From: Burkholderiaceae bacterium
GTDB taxonomy: Bacteria > Pseudomonadota > Gammaproteobacteria > Burkholderiales > Burkholderiaceae
Assembly: GCA_022701845.1 (NCBI GenBank)
Contig: JAKONS010000444.1
Location: 1 to 6,350, forward strand
Reading direction: 5' to 3'
DNA length: 6,350 nt
The notes beneath the pieces are model-generated. The model did not search any database, was not told the DNA's origin, and worked only from the letters and a program-made list of their open reading frames with translations. Of this stretch, positions 5,244 through 6,350 are shown one piece after another. The translations under genes were made by a program, and so were the position numbers. How positions within the stretch are numbered: the stretch's first letter is position 1; every line of letters begins with the position of its first letter.

Positions 5244-5270
5244 TTGGATGGCGCCATGCCTGACTAAGAT
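5244..5270 (+). promoter_or_regulatory. Candidate promoter of the TctC/Bug gene
   Basis: A -10-like TAAGAT (5265-5270) lies 45 bases before the start codon. The best -35-like element is TTGGAT (5244-5249) with a short 15-bp spacer, matching only the TTG core. A TTTACA at 5232-5237 is a better -35 but is 27 bp away. The position downstream of the hairpin and upstream of a well-spaced ribosome-binding site fits an independent promoter, though the elements are weak. Confidence 0.3.
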
Positions 5271-5314
5271 CGGCGCCCTTTTCACCTCGTCTTGCCGTCT
5301 CGCGGGATCTCTTC

Positions 5315-6307
5315 ATGCACAAAGTCTTCTCCCTTTCCGTCGTCGCGGCAGTGACCGCGCTGGTCGCCTTCGGTGCCCAGGCCCAGGATTTCCCGGCCGC
5401 CGGCCGCACCATCACCATCGTGGTTCCCTTCACCGCCGGCGGCCCGACCGACCGCGTGGCACGCGACCTGGCCCAGGCGCTGATCAAGCCGCTCAACGGC
5501 GCCACCATCGTCGTCGACAACACCGCCGGCGCCGGCAGCTCGATCGGCACCGCCAAGGTGGCCCGCGCCGCGCCGGACGGCTACACCCTGCTGCTCAACC
5601 ACATCGGCATGGCCACGATGCCGGGCCTCTACCGCAAGCTGCCCTTCAGCGTCGAGAACGATTTCGCCTACCTGGGCATCATCAACGACGTGCCGATGAC
5701 CCTCATCGGCAAGCCCAGCCTGCCTGCCAACAACTACAAGGAACTGACCAGCTACATCGCCGCCAACAAGGCGACGATCAACCTGGCCAACGCCGGCATC
5801 GGTTCGGCCTCGCACCTGTGCGGCCTGCTGTTCCAGAGCGCGCTCAAGACCGAGCTGACCGGCGTGCCCTACAAGGGTGCCGCGCCCGCCATCGCCGACC
5901 TGATGGGCAACCAGGTCGACCTGCTGTGCGACCAGACCACCAACACCTCGCAGCAGATCGAGGGCAAGAAGGTCAAGGCCTATGCGGTCACCACCGCCAA
6001 GCGCCTCACGACGCCCGGCCTGAAGGACCTGCCGACGATGCAGGAAGTGGGCGTGCCGAACTTCGAAGTGACCATCTGGCACGGCCTGTACGCGCCCAAG
6101 GGCACGCCGGCCGCGGTGGTCAAGAAGCTGAACGACGCGCTCAAGGTGGCGCTGAAGGATCCGGCCTTCATCAAGAACGAGGAAGGCCTGGGCGCCGTGG
6201 TGGCCAGCGATGCGCGCACCAATTCCGACGAGCACAAGAAGTTCGTCGCCGCCGAGATCGCCAAGTGGACGCCGATCATCAAGGCCGCCGGCGTCTACGC
6301 CGACTGA
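5315..6307 (+). CDS. Tripartite tricarboxylate transporter (TctC/Bug family) periplasmic substrate-binding protein
   Basis: This 330-aa extracytoplasmic solute receptor is of usual Bug/TctC length; such proteins bind carboxylates or other small anions for TctAB-type permeases. A signal peptide (MHKVFSLSVVAAVTALVAFG) is followed by probable cleavage after A23 (AQA before QDFP). Family blocks are ITIVVPFTAGGPTDRVARDL (33-52), VVDNTAGAGSSIG (66-78), PDGYTLLL (87-94), ANAGIGSASHLCG (158-170), VPYKGAAPAIADLMGNQVDL (184-203) and WHGLYAPKGTP (255-265). Two cysteines, C169 and C205, lie at positions that could pair in the periplasm. The start is supported by GGGA 7 bases before the ATG and by the signal peptide. 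No tctA or tctB is seen nearby, so it is an orphan receptor, as is common in Burkholderiales. Codon use is richer in AAG/AAC and lower in GC than its neighbours. The ligand is unknown. Confidence 0.94.
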   Translation: MHKVFSLSVVAAVTALVAFGAQAQDFPAAGRTITIVVPFTAGGPTDRVARDLAQALIKPLNGATIVVDNTAGAGSSIGTAKVARAAPDGYTLLLNHIGMATMPGLYRKLPFSVENDFAYLGIINDVPMTLIGKPSLPANNYKELTSYIAANKATINLANAGIGSASHLCGLLFQSALKTELTGVPYKGAAPAIADLMGNQVDLLCDQTTNTSQQIEGKKVKAYAVTTAKRLTTPGLKDLPTMQEVGVPNFEVTIWHGLYAPKGTPAAVVKKLNDALKVALKDPAFIKNEEGLGAVVASDARTNSDEHKKFVAAEIAKWTPIIKAAGVYAD

Positions 6308-6350
6308 CCGACGCCCCGACGTTCGATCGAGCCGCCCGCGCCGCAAGGCC
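6308..6350. other. Intergenic tail at the right window edge
   Basis: These 43 bases follow the TGA of the TctC gene. I see no hairpin with a T-tract, no start codon with a ribosome-binding site and no repeat. Confidence 0.5.

Noticed and set aside
5232..5270. TTTACA and TAAGAT as a paired sigma70 promoter
   Set aside because: On counting, the spacer is 27 bp rather than about 17, so these two hexamers cannot form one standard promoter. TAAGAT is kept only as a weak candidate.
5282..6346. A 354-codon minus-strand open frame opposite the TctC gene
   Set aside because: It is the mirror of a strongly supported coding sequence, is full of low-information Gly/Val/Arg/Gln stretches, and shows no recognisable domain.

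Overview
The window is a high-GC stretch of about 6.35 kb with strong G/C bias at third codon positions. Together with an orphan Bug/TctC-type periplasmic binding protein and a betaproteobacterial-style phosphatidylserine decarboxylase, this suggests a Burkholderiales-like betaproteobacterium. That placement is an inference from gene style, not from a marker gene. The window looks like ordinary, tightly packed chromosome: I see no tRNA, rRNA, transposase, integrase, CRISPR array or phage gene.

Layout from left to right. (1) The 5' part of a GcvA-like LysR regulator lies on the minus strand (1-472, cut by the window edge). It is divergent from an MFS transporter (549-1742, +). The 76-bp gap holds a perfect 8-bp inverted repeat of LysR-box form (471-493), so the pair is probably a regulator with its target exporter. 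(2) A VTT/DedA membrane protein (1673-2341, -) converges on the MFS gene and overlaps its 3' end by 70 bp. (3) A small predicted secreted protein of unknown function (2421-2756, -) follows. It is separated from the DedA gene by a short hairpin and a long purine/pyrimidine-skewed tract. (4) A creatininase-family metal-dependent amidohydrolase (2970-3824, +) is divergent from the small secreted protein across 213 bp. (5) A 106-aa protein of unknown function, largely helical by eye (3884-4204, +), comes next. (6) Phosphatidylserine decarboxylase (psd, 4281-5132, +) is read from a TTG start. (7) A 182-bp gap with several hairpins precedes an orphan TctC/Bug solute-binding protein (5315-6307, +).

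The genes do not form one pathway. The clearest functional unit is the LysR-MFS pair. The plus-strand run creatininase, 106-aa protein, psd has gaps of 59 and 76 bp and could be partly co-transcribed, but a -10-like hexamer before psd suggests that gene has its own promoter. The TctC gene has visibly lower GC and more AAG/AAC codons than its neighbours and stands alone behind a probable terminator. No previously undescribed system is evident. The most checkable oddities are the operator palindrome, the in-frame 12-bp tandem repeat at the MFS N-terminus, the hairpin plus pyrimidine tract behind the small secreted protein, and the two short proteins of unknown function.
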